From the IMG/VR virus record IMGVR_UViG_3300023179_000292, positions 1 through 34,889 of that record: a DNA stretch of 34,889 nt. The stretch is one strand, 5' to 3'. Shown here in pieces: positions 1 to 7,913 of this stretch (positions are counted from its first letter, which is position 1; the number at the start of each line of letters is the position of its first letter). This DNA comes from a virus. The notes beneath the pieces were generated by a model. That model made no database searches. It had not been told where the DNA came from and saw only the letters and a list, made by a program, of their open reading frames with translations. Made by a program: the position numbers and the translations under genes.

Positions 1-1
1 A

Positions 2-352
2 GAATGGAAAGCACCAAAAACAGAACGTGTTTGGGGGCACTATCGAGTAATTCATGAAACAGGTAAAAAATTTAAAGTAAAAGAATTAATTGTTGAACCG
101 GGTAAAACTCTGAGTATGCAAAAACATGAAAACCGATCAGAATTTTGGTTTGTTGCTGAAGGATATGCTACGGTTTATACAATGAATAACATCGGTACGG
201 AAAAACTAATTGGTGTCTTCGGAGAGCATCAGGACATTTGGATACCAAAACAAAGTTGGCATCGTCTAGAAAATGCAACAAAACAAACCTTACGTTTAAT
301 TGAACTTCAATATGGGGAGGAATGTTCAGAACTGGACATTATAAGGCAATGA
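2..352 (+). CDS. Cupin of the mannose-6-phosphate isomerase type II family (5' end cut)
   Basis: The frame is open from the window edge; 116 residues are visible. The order of motifs (RVWGHYRVI, then FKVKELIVEPGKTLSMQKH, then an SEFWFVAEG strand, then WIPKQSWHRLEN and a closing LIELQYGE) is that of the type II phosphomannose isomerase cupin, found alone or as the C-terminal half of GMP/isomerase fusions. The metal-binding positions are filled by the QKHENRSE segment and the later His of SWHRL. Because the family's beta-barrel begins near the WG-Y motif, probably only a few residues are missing if it is a stand-alone cupin. It could instead be the tail of a mannose-1-phosphate guanylyltransferase fusion whose front lies outside. 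It leads the carbohydrate cassette and overlaps the next gene by ATGA, suggesting translational coupling. Confidence 0.8.
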   Translation, partial: EWKAPKTERVWGHYRVIHETGKKFKVKELIVEPGKTLSMQKHENRSEFWFVAEGYATVYTMNNIGTEKLIGVFGEHQDIWIPKQSWHRLENATKQTLRLIELQYGEECSELDIIRQ

Positions 353-729
353 TACAAATACCAATCAGCATTGGAGAATTGATTGACAAACTCACTATTC
401 TTCAGATAAAATTGCAACAAATTGGAGATCACGAGAAATGGAAAAACGTAAAAACAGAATGGAATATTCTATCTAATCTTCCCGAATATAAAGATATCGC
501 ATATGAGATTGCACCATATTTCACTAATCTTTATATCGTAAACATGCAACTGTGGGAAATTGAAGATGATATTCGTGAATGTGAAAGAAATCAATTATTT
601 GAAGATAAATTTATTCAATTGGCAAGATCAGTCTACATAACAAATGACAAACGTGCTGCAATTAAAAAAGAAATCAATCTAAAATATGGATCAAAAATTG
701 TAGAAGAAAAATTTTATAAGGAATATTAA
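349..729 (+). CDS. DUF6165-like protein of a polysaccharide locus
   Basis: A 126-residue protein beginning MIQIPISIGELIDKLTIL, the signature opening of DUF6165 proteins that sit in surface-polysaccharide clusters and have no assigned reaction. An in-frame ATG at 322 would add nine residues lying within the previous gene; I prefer 349 because the family starts at the I-(Q/K)-(I/V)-P-(I/V)-S motif and because ATG at 349 makes an ATGA overlap with the upstream stop, with an AAGG a few bases before. The rest is helical and charged, with no membrane segment and no catalytic motif I recognise. Function unknown; context implies a role in sugar or glycan assembly. Confidence 0.6.
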   Translation: MIQIPISIGELIDKLTILQIKLQQIGDHEKWKNVKTEWNILSNLPEYKDIAYEIAPYFTNLYIVNMQLWEIEDDIRECERNQLFEDKFIQLARSVYITNDKRAAIKKEINLKYGSKIVEEKFYKEY

Positions 730-730
730 A

Positions 731-1963
731 ATGGTTAAAGTTTTGAATATGGGAAAACACTATGTGAGTGATTTTGTAAAAGATGACAATGAAGTTAGAT
801 CTAAATATTCGTTAGATTTATATTTTGATGATTATGTGGGGGCGGTTAGATTGCCTTCAAATGATCTTGCGCCTCATAATAGTATGTGGGGCAAATATTG
901 GTATCGAAGCGGCATTAATACAAGTATGAAAACTGAATTGATGACAATTACACATGAAATTAAAAAAGTTAAATATCTCAAAAGAGATGATATTTGGCTA
1001 GACATTGCATGTAATGATGGCACACTTTTAAGCTATTTGCCTCCATATTTGAAAAAAATTGGAATCGATCCATGCGATGATTCTTTTGTGAAAGAATCAG
1101 AAAAACACGGAGAAATTATTCAAGATTATTTTTCTAAACAAGCATGGAACAAAACATCCGTAAGAGATAGAAAAGCGAGTGTGATTACATGTATTGCAAT
1201 GTTTTATGATTTGGACAATCCAAATCAATTCATCAAAGATATGTATGATATTCTCGATGACGATGGTTTAATAGTTCTTCAGATGAGTTATACTCCTTTA
1301 ATGCTAAAACAAATGGCATTTGATAATATCTGTCATGAACATGTTTGGTATTATGATCTTACAAGTATCCGTAATCTTTTTGCTCTTCATAAGTTGAAAG
1401 TTGTAGATTGTTCTTTAAATGACACTAATGGTGGAAGTTTTCGAATTTATCTTCAAAAGACATGTGCGAAACCTTCAAGTTTTGGCACTGCACCATATCG
1501 CGATGTTTGTAATACTAGAATTGAAAGTTTGTTGTATTATGAAACAAATGGAATTAATATTCGAAAACATAACACATGGGAAGATTTTAATTTTAAATTG
1601 CATAGAATGAAAAAAGATTTGATGAAAATTATTCATAGTGCAAAAGCTGAAAATAAAACAATCTACGGGTATGGAGCAAGCACAAAAGGCAATACACTTC
1701 TTCAATATTTTGAATTGACTGCAAATGAAATTACAGCGATTGCCGAAAGAAGTCCATACAAATTTGGATTAAAAACAATCGGCACAAACATTCCTATTAT
1801 AAGCGAAGAAGAAATGCGAGCAGCAAAACCAGATTATCTTTTAATACTTCCATGGCATTTTATTAGTGAGTTTATTGTTCGTGAGAGTGCTTTGTTAGCA
1901 GAAGGAACAAAAATGATTGTTCCCTGTCCAAAAGTTCAAATTATAGATGCCTATGAAAGCTGA
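731..1963 (+). CDS. SAM-dependent sugar C-methyltransferase (TylC3/NovU-like)
   Basis: A 410-residue protein of the NDP-sugar C-methyltransferase family, which adds a methyl group to a keto-sugar nucleotide. Visible: the YWYRSGIN motif about residue 57, the SAM-binding loop DIACNDG starting at Asp91, the NICHEHVWYY active-site segment with His202 and His204, and the C-terminal GYGASTKGNTLLQY motif from Gly313. In most relatives the N-terminus holds a four-cysteine zinc site; here no cysteine occurs before the SAM motif, so that site is absent although the VL-MG-YVSDF framework remains. It starts one base after the preceding stop and shares a few codons with the next gene. Its presence implies that a 4-keto NDP-sugar is the substrate, but no dehydratase is visible in the window. 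Confidence 0.8.
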   Translation: MVKVLNMGKHYVSDFVKDDNEVRSKYSLDLYFDDYVGAVRLPSNDLAPHNSMWGKYWYRSGINTSMKTELMTITHEIKKVKYLKRDDIWLDIACNDGTLLSYLPPYLKKIGIDPCDDSFVKESEKHGEIIQDYFSKQAWNKTSVRDRKASVITCIAMFYDLDNPNQFIKDMYDILDDDGLIVLQMSYTPLMLKQMAFDNICHEHVWYYDLTSIRNLFALHKLKVVDCSLNDTNGGSFRIYLQKTCAKPSSFGTAPYRDVCNTRIESLLYYETNGINIRKHNTWEDFNFKLHRMKKDLMKIIHSAKAENKTIYGYGASTKGNTLLQYFELTANEITAIAERSPYKFGLKTIGTNIPIISEEEMRAAKPDYLLILPWHFISEFIVRESALLAEGTKMIVPCPKVQIIDAYES

Positions 1964-2894
1964 TCAAATTATATTTTTTAATCATTGGAGAAATGGCGAT
2001 TGCTACATTAATAAAGAATACGTTCGGGACATCATCAGCAGATATTCTAATGTAAAATTTTATTACGCACATAATAATCATCAGGAAATTATTTTAGATT
2101 TAAACGTTACACACCTTCATATAAATGAAATTGCGAATATTAATACCTTCACTCCGTTAGCTTTTGATAAACAAACTAATACTTTGTATATCAATACATG
2201 GGTTGGATGCTGGATCGGAAAACATCTAAAAGAAAAAGAACATGCTAACTTTTATGTTCTACATAGAATGTGGAAAGAAGTTTTTGATGCTTTAGAATTG
2301 GAAATGAAAGGCGATTATTTTTATTATCTTCCAGAAATTCATTGGCATTATTATGACATGACTTTATGCAATCAATATCTTCAATCTGTGAAAGGCAAAA
2401 GACTTTTTGTTTTTTGCAACGGCAAACAACAAAGCGAACAGAGTAGTATGGGAGATATGGCAAATATCATATTCAACCTTGCATCAAAATATTCTCATTG
2501 CGAATTTTTTGTAACTGATAAGGTTGATGTCGATTTGTCTAATGTTAAGTTTAGTGAAGATATTTTAAAATCAACAACAGGAAATCTAAACAAAATTTCT
2601 TATATCACTCATTACTCAGAATTAATTGTAGGTAAAAATAGTGGTCCTTTTACCTATGCTCACACAAAGTCAAACATGAACAATGTAAAACAAACATTTA
2701 TGTGTTTCAGCCATTTTTCTAGGGATTGTTTGATGGGCGAAGGAACTTACTTGTGTAATTCTTATTTTAGTGATACAATTGATGATAATCAATCAATTTC
2801 AATTTTGGAAAACTTAATTGAAAATCCTATGTACTCATCTATTCGAAAAGCGACTTGCCATGAAACAAAAAATATTATTCGTTACCGGTCCTGA
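1953..2894 (+). CDS. Uncharacterised protein in carbohydrate cassette, possibly glycosyltransferase-like
   Basis: A protein of 313 residues (an ATG two codons earlier at 1947 is equally possible) that I do not recognise with confidence. It has an alternating strand-helix pattern, an ADQIIFFNHWRNGDCY opening and a late GKNSGPFTYAHTKSN segment. These resemble the first Rossmann strand and the nucleotide-binding region of GT-B glycosyltransferases such as heptosyltransferases, where a (G)xxSGP-like loop holds the donor. No signal peptide or membrane segment is seen. It overlaps the genes on both sides, so it is surely part of the same operon. The glycosyltransferase idea is inference from fold pattern and neighbours only. 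Confidence 0.5.
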   Translation: MKADQIIFFNHWRNGDCYINKEYVRDIISRYSNVKFYYAHNNHQEIILDLNVTHLHINEIANINTFTPLAFDKQTNTLYINTWVGCWIGKHLKEKEHANFYVLHRMWKEVFDALELEMKGDYFYYLPEIHWHYYDMTLCNQYLQSVKGKRLFVFCNGKQQSEQSSMGDMANIIFNLASKYSHCEFFVTDKVDVDLSNVKFSEDILKSTTGNLNKISYITHYSELIVGKNSGPFTYAHTKSNMNNVKQTFMCFSHFSRDCLMGEGTYLCNSYFSDTIDDNQSISILENLIENPMYSSIRKATCHETKNIIRYRS

Positions 2895-3852
2895 AGAAAA
2901 ATGCGGAATTTACCAATATGGATATTCCGTTTATAAAATTTTAGAACAATATTCAGATAATGATGTCAAATTTTACGCAACAGATTTTGGACTAAATTTT
3001 TCTAATTCTAATAATTCTAAACACTTTCATTATGATGTTAATGAATATAAACCAGATGTAATTATCTACAATCATCATCCTTGGACGCTGCGTTGGTTGG
3101 ATAATGGAATTACACGAACAATAAAAAACATGACAAAAATTGTTCAAATCGTATTAACTGGACATGAACATATTGATGAATTTATTGGCGTTGATTCTTA
3201 TATAATGACTAATCCAAATTATGAAGAGGACGGTCGTTATTTTTCGGATGGATGTAAAACTTTTTCGGCAATCCCTCCTATTATTTACTTTGATGATATC
3301 AAGTATCGTCCATATGAAAAAGGAACAATTCAAATAGGAACTAGCGGTATTGGCAATAAAAATAAAGAAAGCCATAATATCATAGGATTAATAAATGAGC
3401 AGTTTACAGAAGACGTTATATTAAACGTTCACATCACAAATGGGTATTATGTTGATTCATCAGGAAAAATATCAAACGAAGTTATTGATCACTATAGATC
3501 ATTGGCAAAAAGCAATATAGACATAAGAGTTAATCAAAATTTTCTTTCTAATCATGAATTAGTACAGTGGTTAAATAAAAATGACATAAACATTTATTGG
3601 TATGCAAATAATAACAATCCTGGTGTTAGCTCATCAATAGATAGGGCACTTGCTGCTAAACAACCAATTGGTGTAAATCCTTCAAATTTTTTCGAACATG
3701 TAATTAATGATAAAAATGATTTGGCAAAAGTATCGATTAAAGATATCATCGCATACGGACAAGAACCGCTTTTTCAATATTATGAAAAGTGGAGTCCTTA
3801 CAAACTTGTAGAAAAATATCAAAGTATCATTAATAAGTCACGAAGATCATGA
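2860..3852 (+). CDS. Glycosyltransferase-like protein (GT-B type)
   Basis: A 330-residue protein. The frame extends upstream through a TTG at 2818, but ATG at 2860 places MKQKILFVTGP, a first Rossmann strand, at the N-terminus and is chosen. The following KCGIYQYGYSVYKIL segment matches the acceptor-side glycine loop (CGI..Y...L...L) of many GT4-like transferases. The C-terminal half has the NPGVSSSIDRALAAKQPIGV stretch, equivalent to the E-x7-E donor-binding region of GT4 enzymes but without the usual glutamates. It overlaps the previous gene by 35 bases and the next by ATGA. Likely adds a sugar to a surface or phage glycan; donor and acceptor cannot be told. Confidence 0.55.
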   Translation: MKQKILFVTGPEEKCGIYQYGYSVYKILEQYSDNDVKFYATDFGLNFSNSNNSKHFHYDVNEYKPDVIIYNHHPWTLRWLDNGITRTIKNMTKIVQIVLTGHEHIDEFIGVDSYIMTNPNYEEDGRYFSDGCKTFSAIPPIIYFDDIKYRPYEKGTIQIGTSGIGNKNKESHNIIGLINEQFTEDVILNVHITNGYYVDSSGKISNEVIDHYRSLAKSNIDIRVNQNFLSNHELVQWLNKNDINIYWYANNNNPGVSSSIDRALAAKQPIGVNPSNFFEHVINDKNDLAKVSIKDIIAYGQEPLFQYYEKWSPYKLVEKYQSIINKSRRS

Positions 3853-4577
3853 ATGTAACATTAATGTTGCAAGGTGAATATGAGCCTTTTACTAAAGAAG
3901 TTATACAATCATATATTAAACTTCCATTTGTTGAAAGAATTGTTCTTTCAACATATAAAACTGAACTAAAAATACCTAGTTACGTTGATGTCGTATACAA
4001 TGAAATTGTTGAGCCTAGAGGTATAGGAAATAGAAATCTTCAAATAAACACATCAAAAAATGGTATGAAATTAATTGATAACAAGTTCGCAGTTAAAATG
4101 AGAACAGATCAACTAATTCGACCTCATAGCATGGAAATAATGTACAAGAGATGGATGAAAAATCATAGAGAAAGAAAACTTTTTGTGATGGGAATGTATC
4201 GTGCATTTCCTTATCATCCAAGAGATCATGTGTTTTGGGGGGAAACCGAAGATATTAAAAGTTTATTTAATATTCCATTAGATAATGATTTCTCTACAGA
4301 ACAAGATTATAGATATAAGACAAGAGCGGAAACTTACATTGGTCAGTATTACTATGAAAGATTTGATCCTGAAGTAACAAATCACATCAACAATCCACTA
4401 GAATTTCTTGTAGATACTGCGCCAAGAAAAAATGAAGCACTTACAATTGATTTCAAAGTTAGACACTTAGTTTTTGAGCCTTTTCCTAAAGTAAGTATGG
4501 CTTGGCCTAGAAAAGGACTTTTAGAGTATCATTATCATGTCGGTGAATATTTTACGGAGTATTGGGGAGATGATTAA
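3849..4577 (+). CDS. WavE-like lipopolysaccharide synthesis protein
   Basis: A 242-residue protein resembling the WavE family, named for a Vibrio lipopolysaccharide core gene and regarded as GT-A-like. The recognisable core is GNRNLQINTSKNGMKL from Gly60, followed by FAVKMRTDQLI with Asp87; in relatives this region reads close to N-Q-(x)-S-T..G...A....K-R-(S/T)-D. The segment around FEPFPKVSMAWP near the C-terminus also fits. No signal peptide. ATGA overlap at both ends (with 2860-3852 and with the phosphatase gene) places it in the middle of a tightly coupled operon. Probable role: transfer of a sugar onto an oligosaccharide; the specific linkage is unknown. Confidence 0.65.
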   Translation: MNVTLMLQGEYEPFTKEVIQSYIKLPFVERIVLSTYKTELKIPSYVDVVYNEIVEPRGIGNRNLQINTSKNGMKLIDNKFAVKMRTDQLIRPHSMEIMYKRWMKNHRERKLFVMGMYRAFPYHPRDHVFWGETEDIKSLFNIPLDNDFSTEQDYRYKTRAETYIGQYYYERFDPEVTNHINNPLEFLVDTAPRKNEALTIDFKVRHLVFEPFPKVSMAWPRKGLLEYHYHVGEYFTEYWGDD

Positions 4578-5106
4578 ATTACTTATATTGGATGTTGATG
4601 GTGTAATGACAGATGGTCGTAAATATTATGACAGAGAAGGCACCGTAAGATATAAACAATTTTGCGATAAAGATTGGACTGCAATCAAACGATTTAAAGC
4701 ATTAGGTATTCCCGTCATATTTTTAACTGGTGATGGATTCAATGTTGCAATTGCACACAAAAGAAATATTGATGTTTATGTAAATCGAAACGATACTCAT
4801 CATACGGATAAAATACATATGCTGCCGACTATTTGTGAAGAGTATTCGGTTGAACCTTTTGACATTGCTTATATTGGTGATGATATTTTCGATGTAAGAC
4901 TTCTTGCTGCTGTAGGCCACGCATTCTGCCCTAAAGATGCACCTTCTTGTGTTAAGAGAATTGCACATCATATGCAAGGCAAAGGTGGTGAGAATTTAGT
5001 TATGGAATTATTCGATTATCTTGATCAATCAGGAAAACTTCCTAGTTATTATTTTGATCATCATTTAGAAGAAATTTATAAATTGGATTTAAAGGAGAAG
5101 TTTTAA
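4570..5106 (+). CDS. KdsC-like HAD-family sugar phosphatase
   Basis: A 178-residue haloacid-dehalogenase phosphatase close to KdsC (3-deoxy-manno-octulosonate 8-phosphate phosphatase), a cytoplasmic C0-type HAD enzyme. Motif I is DVDGVMTDG with Asp8 as nucleophile and Asp10 as acid/base; motif II is FLTGDG; motif IV is IGDDIFD with Asp104, Asp105 and Asp108 for magnesium. The length matches the family. The frame is open back to 4537, but ATG at 4570 sits right before the first strand, follows a GGGGAG ribosome-binding site and overlaps the WavE-like stop. It carries a C-terminal tail ending FDHHLEEIYKLDLKEKF beyond the usual fold. Beside a kinase and nucleotidyltransferase it could serve as the dephosphorylation step of sugar activation, as GmhB does in heptose synthesis, rather than in Kdo synthesis. 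Confidence 0.8.
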   Translation: MIKLLILDVDGVMTDGRKYYDREGTVRYKQFCDKDWTAIKRFKALGIPVIFLTGDGFNVAIAHKRNIDVYVNRNDTHHTDKIHMLPTICEEYSVEPFDIAYIGDDIFDVRLLAAVGHAFCPKDAPSCVKRIAHHMQGKGGENLVMELFDYLDQSGKLPSYYFDHHLEEIYKLDLKEKF

Positions 5107-5107
5107 T

Positions 5108-5770
5108 ATGTATGACGTTGCAATTTATGGACATCTAGTCTTTGATACAATTTTTGACAAGGGTAAAAAAGTAAAAGATTTTGGTGGTATTGCTAATGTT
5201 TGGAGGTCTTTTAATTATATTGATCCTAAGTTAGAAGTTTATGTTTGTCCGACAGACATTGGAACCGCACACATTACTTTACATAAAGAAGAGAGCGAAC
5301 GTGATGGGCATTCTCAGCTAAACATTCATAAAGTTGATTTGAGTATTCAGCCAGCTAAGTACAATCATATTCTTTATATAAATGAACTTGACGATCTAGA
5401 ATTTATCTCCAGACTTGATGGCATCAATACTGCGGATATTTGTGCAGGAAGAGAATTAGATTCAATTGTTCTTCCATTTTTAGATTATATTTTTGTGTCG
5501 CACGAAGATAAGCATCTGTTGCCTGATTTGTCTGATTACAATGGCGTTGTTGTCTATCATTCACCAAAAAGAAGCTATACAAATACAGGGTTAGAGTATG
5601 TTGCAAAAGAAAATGAATACATAAAAGGATTGAATGTATTGGGTGCAGGAGATTTTTTTGCATCATGTTTTATTTACGCACACATGCATGAAAGAAAAGA
5701 TGTTGATTGCCTTACATTATCACATAAACTGACAACAAGATGGTTAAAAGAAACAAATGAAGAAACCTAA
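5108..5770 (+). CDS. PfkB/ribokinase-family sugar kinase, short form
   Basis: A 220-residue PfkB-type kinase. The N-terminal strand VAIYGHLVFDTI with the following GGIAN loop is the sugar-binding start of the family, and the C-terminal GAGDFFAS motif (Gly179-Asp182) is the anion hole with catalytic Asp182. The usual length is about 300 residues, so roughly a quarter of the fold, mainly in the lid and central region, is missing or shortened. It has a strong AAGGAG site 10 bases before its ATG and overlaps the following nucleotidyltransferase gene by 14 bases. In heptose pathways the HldE/HddA kinase is of a different or same superfamily and phosphorylates C1 before nucleotidyl transfer; the order here suggests a similar role, which is inference. 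Confidence 0.72.
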   Translation: MYDVAIYGHLVFDTIFDKGKKVKDFGGIANVWRSFNYIDPKLEVYVCPTDIGTAHITLHKEESERDGHSQLNIHKVDLSIQPAKYNHILYINELDDLEFISRLDGINTADICAGRELDSIVLPFLDYIFVSHEDKHLLPDLSDYNGVVVYHSPKRSYTNTGLEYVAKENEYIKGLNVLGAGDFFASCFIYAHMHERKDVDCLTLSHKLTTRWLKETNEET

Positions 5771-6923
5771 TATTCTAGTGCCAATGGCTGGCTTGGGCAG
5801 TCGCTTTCAGAAAGAGGGCTTTACTGTGCCAAAACAACTGATCAATGTTGGTCAGAAACATCTGATTGATCTTTCATTAGCATGTTTGAAAACCGATGAT
5901 TGTAATCTAATCTTTATCATTCGTGATGAACATGTCTATAATTTTCGTATGGATGAAATTCTCAAACACAAGTTTGGTCAAACGTGCGAAGTCATTGTTC
6001 TAGACCATCTGACAAGAGGTTCCGTTGAAAGTTGCTTACATGCTAAGAATCTCATCAACAACGATGCGCCGTTAATCATTCATACACTTGATATAGAATT
6101 TGAACCACAATTCAATCCTTACGATATGCACAAAATATCTGAAGATGGATTGATTCTCACATTTAAGTCTAATAGCATTAATTACAGTTATGCTAAGAGT
6201 GAAAAAGGTTTAGTAACCGAAACTGCCGAAAAAAAAGCAATTAGCACAGACGCATGTGTAGGCATTTACGGTTTCAAGCGAGGTTCCGATTTTGTGAAGT
6301 ATGCAGAACAAATGATTCAAAAAGACATTCGAACAAATAACGAATTCTATATTGCGCCGCTATACAATCTACTCATTCAGAATGATCTAAAAATTACAAC
6401 GCAAAGCGTAGACAAAATGCATGTTTTTGGTACACCAGATGAATATAGATTCTATAAAAATCATGCAATCAAAAACTTAGGCAATACATCAAAACCTATT
6501 GCAATATGTTCTGATCATTCTGGTTACTTTGAAAAAGAAGTTTTTAAAAAAGTAATTGAAGAATACTATCATATGAAGTACATAGATTTTGGTACCTTTG
6601 TCAATCGTGATTGTAATTATAAAGATTATATTGCACAAGCTGTACGATCTATTCAAGAAGGCGAATGTGATATTGGTTTTGCATTTTGTAGGACTGGCCA
6701 AGGTGTAAATATGTGTGCTAACAAATTCAAAGGCATTCGTTCAGCACTCATCTATGATACATACGCAATGGAGATGGCCATTCGGCATAATTGTGCTAAC
6801 TTCTTTTCAGTACCAGCAAAACTTGCAACTAAAGATTGGCTAACTGAATTGATGACAGTTTCAATTAGACACACATTTGATGGTGGTAGACACCAGATGC
6901 GAATACAGGAATTAGAATCATGA
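5757..6923 (+). CDS. Fusion: sugar nucleotidyltransferase + RpiB-type sugar-phosphate isomerase
   Basis: A 388-residue two-domain enzyme. Residues 1 to about 240 are a nucleotidyltransferase: PMAGLGSRF is the nucleotide-binding loop and PKQLINVG the following conserved step, as in RmlA/HddC-type enzymes that join a sugar 1-phosphate to NTP. Residues about 247-388 are an RpiB/LacAB isomerase: CSDHSGY with Asp253/His254, CRTGQGVNM with the catalytic-base cysteine Cys311, ANKFKGIRSAL, and RHNCANF with His344 matching the catalytic His of RpiB. All these residues are present, so both halves look active. RpiB enzymes interconvert ketose and aldose phosphates. One chain thus couples the first and last steps of sugar activation; the separate kinase and phosphatase genes next door could do the steps between. 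ATGA-overlap with the next cupin. Confidence 0.82.
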   Translation: MKKPNILVPMAGLGSRFQKEGFTVPKQLINVGQKHLIDLSLACLKTDDCNLIFIIRDEHVYNFRMDEILKHKFGQTCEVIVLDHLTRGSVESCLHAKNLINNDAPLIIHTLDIEFEPQFNPYDMHKISEDGLILTFKSNSINYSYAKSEKGLVTETAEKKAISTDACVGIYGFKRGSDFVKYAEQMIQKDIRTNNEFYIAPLYNLLIQNDLKITTQSVDKMHVFGTPDEYRFYKNHAIKNLGNTSKPIAICSDHSGYFEKEVFKKVIEEYYHMKYIDFGTFVNRDCNYKDYIAQAVRSIQEGECDIGFAFCRTGQGVNMCANKFKGIRSALIYDTYAMEMAIRHNCANFFSVPAKLATKDWLTELMTVSIRHTFDGGRHQMRIQELES

Positions 6924-7252
6924 AGACATCGGATATAAACAAATACATCAAAGGATGGTTTGTTGGTGATTTTGAACGATCATTTTATAGAACAAAAGAC
7001 TTTGAAGTTGCACATCACTGGCATCCAAAAGGTGATCCTACTTATGCACATTATCACAAACTGACAACCGAATTGAATTACATTGTTCGTGGTGAACTCA
7101 TGGTGTCAGGTGTTTGGATGAAAACTGGTAACATGTGGATCTACGAAGCGAACGAGATTTCAGATGTTGAATTTTTAACGGATACCGATCTCATTGTAGT
7201 TCGGTGGCCAAGCATACCAACGGACAAATACGATGCTACTGATCGCACATAG
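6920..7252 (+). CDS. Small cupin-fold protein
   Basis: A 110-residue single-domain cupin. The motif AHYHKLTTELNYIVRGEL contains the two histidines and the glutamate of cupin motif 1 (H-x-H-x(5)-E variant), and GNMWIYEANEISDVEF is the second half of the barrel. The end LIVVRWPSIPTDKY is typical of small cupins associated with nucleotide-sugar genes. It may be a sugar epimerase/isomerase or a metal-dependent regulator; no Tyr/His pair diagnostic of RmlC is evident. It overlaps the fusion enzyme by ATGA and the GDPD-like gene by 20 bases. Confidence 0.7.
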   Translation: MKTSDINKYIKGWFVGDFERSFYRTKDFEVAHHWHPKGDPTYAHYHKLTTELNYIVRGELMVSGVWMKTGNMWIYEANEISDVEFLTDTDLIVVRWPSIPTDKYDATDRT

Positions 7253-7688
7253 GGGCCTTACAAACGGACCAAATCCAACGTTAGAAAATTCTCCCACACA
7301 AATAACAAATTCAATTAATTTAGGATTTGATTGTGAAATTGATTTTTGGAAAATTTATAATAAATTTTTTCTTGGGCACGATGAACCTCAATATGAAGTT
7401 GATGAATCGTTCTTTTTTGATTCATCAATGTGGATTCATGCAAAAAATATTCAAGCATTAGAATGGCTAACAGGATTAACAAATAAAAATTTAAATTTTT
7501 TTTGGCACCAATCGGATGATTATACTATTACAAGTAAAGGATATATTTGGACATATCCTGGCAAAATTTACACAGATAAAAGCATTTGTGTCATGCCAGA
7601 ACAATTTCTATCAATTGAAAAATCATTAGATCTAAAATGTTATGGCATATGTTCTGATTATGTTGACAATCTAAGAAAAATGATGTAA
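7233..7688 (+). CDS. Short glycerophosphodiester phosphodiesterase-like protein
   Basis: A 151-residue protein with the GDPD active-site set in its first 50 residues: IAHRG (His6, Arg7), CEID (Glu35, Asp37) and LGHD (His49). These coordinate the metal and catalyse cleavage of glycerophosphodiesters. Conserved blocks IHAKN, FFWHQSDD, GYIWTYPG and VMPE follow. Full GDPD barrels are about 240 residues; this form lacks part of the second half, as do related short proteins next to polysaccharide genes. The start lies 20 bases inside the previous gene, in another frame, and is supported by the motif beginning right after it. It might trim or remodel a phosphodiester-linked glycan; the substrate is not evident. 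Confidence 0.7.
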   Translation: MLLIAHRGLTNGPNPTLENSPTQITNSINLGFDCEIDFWKIYNKFFLGHDEPQYEVDESFFFDSSMWIHAKNIQALEWLTGLTNKNLNFFWHQSDDYTITSKGYIWTYPGKIYTDKSICVMPEQFLSIEKSLDLKCYGICSDYVDNLRKMM

Positions 7689-7727
7689 TATACTAAATAT
7701 GCAAAACTTTATACGGAATGAACACAA

Positions 7728-7913
7728 ATGAAAACTGAAAAAAGAGAACTTAAAATTAGGTACTATATTAGTAACAAGGAAAATAATAAATTATATTCCG
7801 CTTCTTCAGAAGAAATTAAAAATCCAAAATACCGTTCCGCAAAACCTGCAAATGTAAAAAACAAATATGGATACTATCAAAATGACGGGATTACAGCATT
7901 TAGGGCAGAATGA
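7728..7913 (+). CDS. Hypothetical protein, 61 residues
   Basis: A small basic, lysine- and tyrosine-rich protein that I do not recognise. It begins MKTEKRELKIRYYISNKENN and ends NKYGYYQNDGITAFRAE. There is no strong ribosome-binding site; a GGAATGAA lies about 8 bases before the ATG. It follows 39 non-coding bases after the carbohydrate cassette and overlaps the gp33 start (ATGA), which argues that it is real and co-translated with the replication/transcription genes. Confidence 0.55.
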   Translation: MKTEKRELKIRYYISNKENNKLYSASSEEIKNPKYRSAKPANVKNKYGYYQNDGITAFRAE

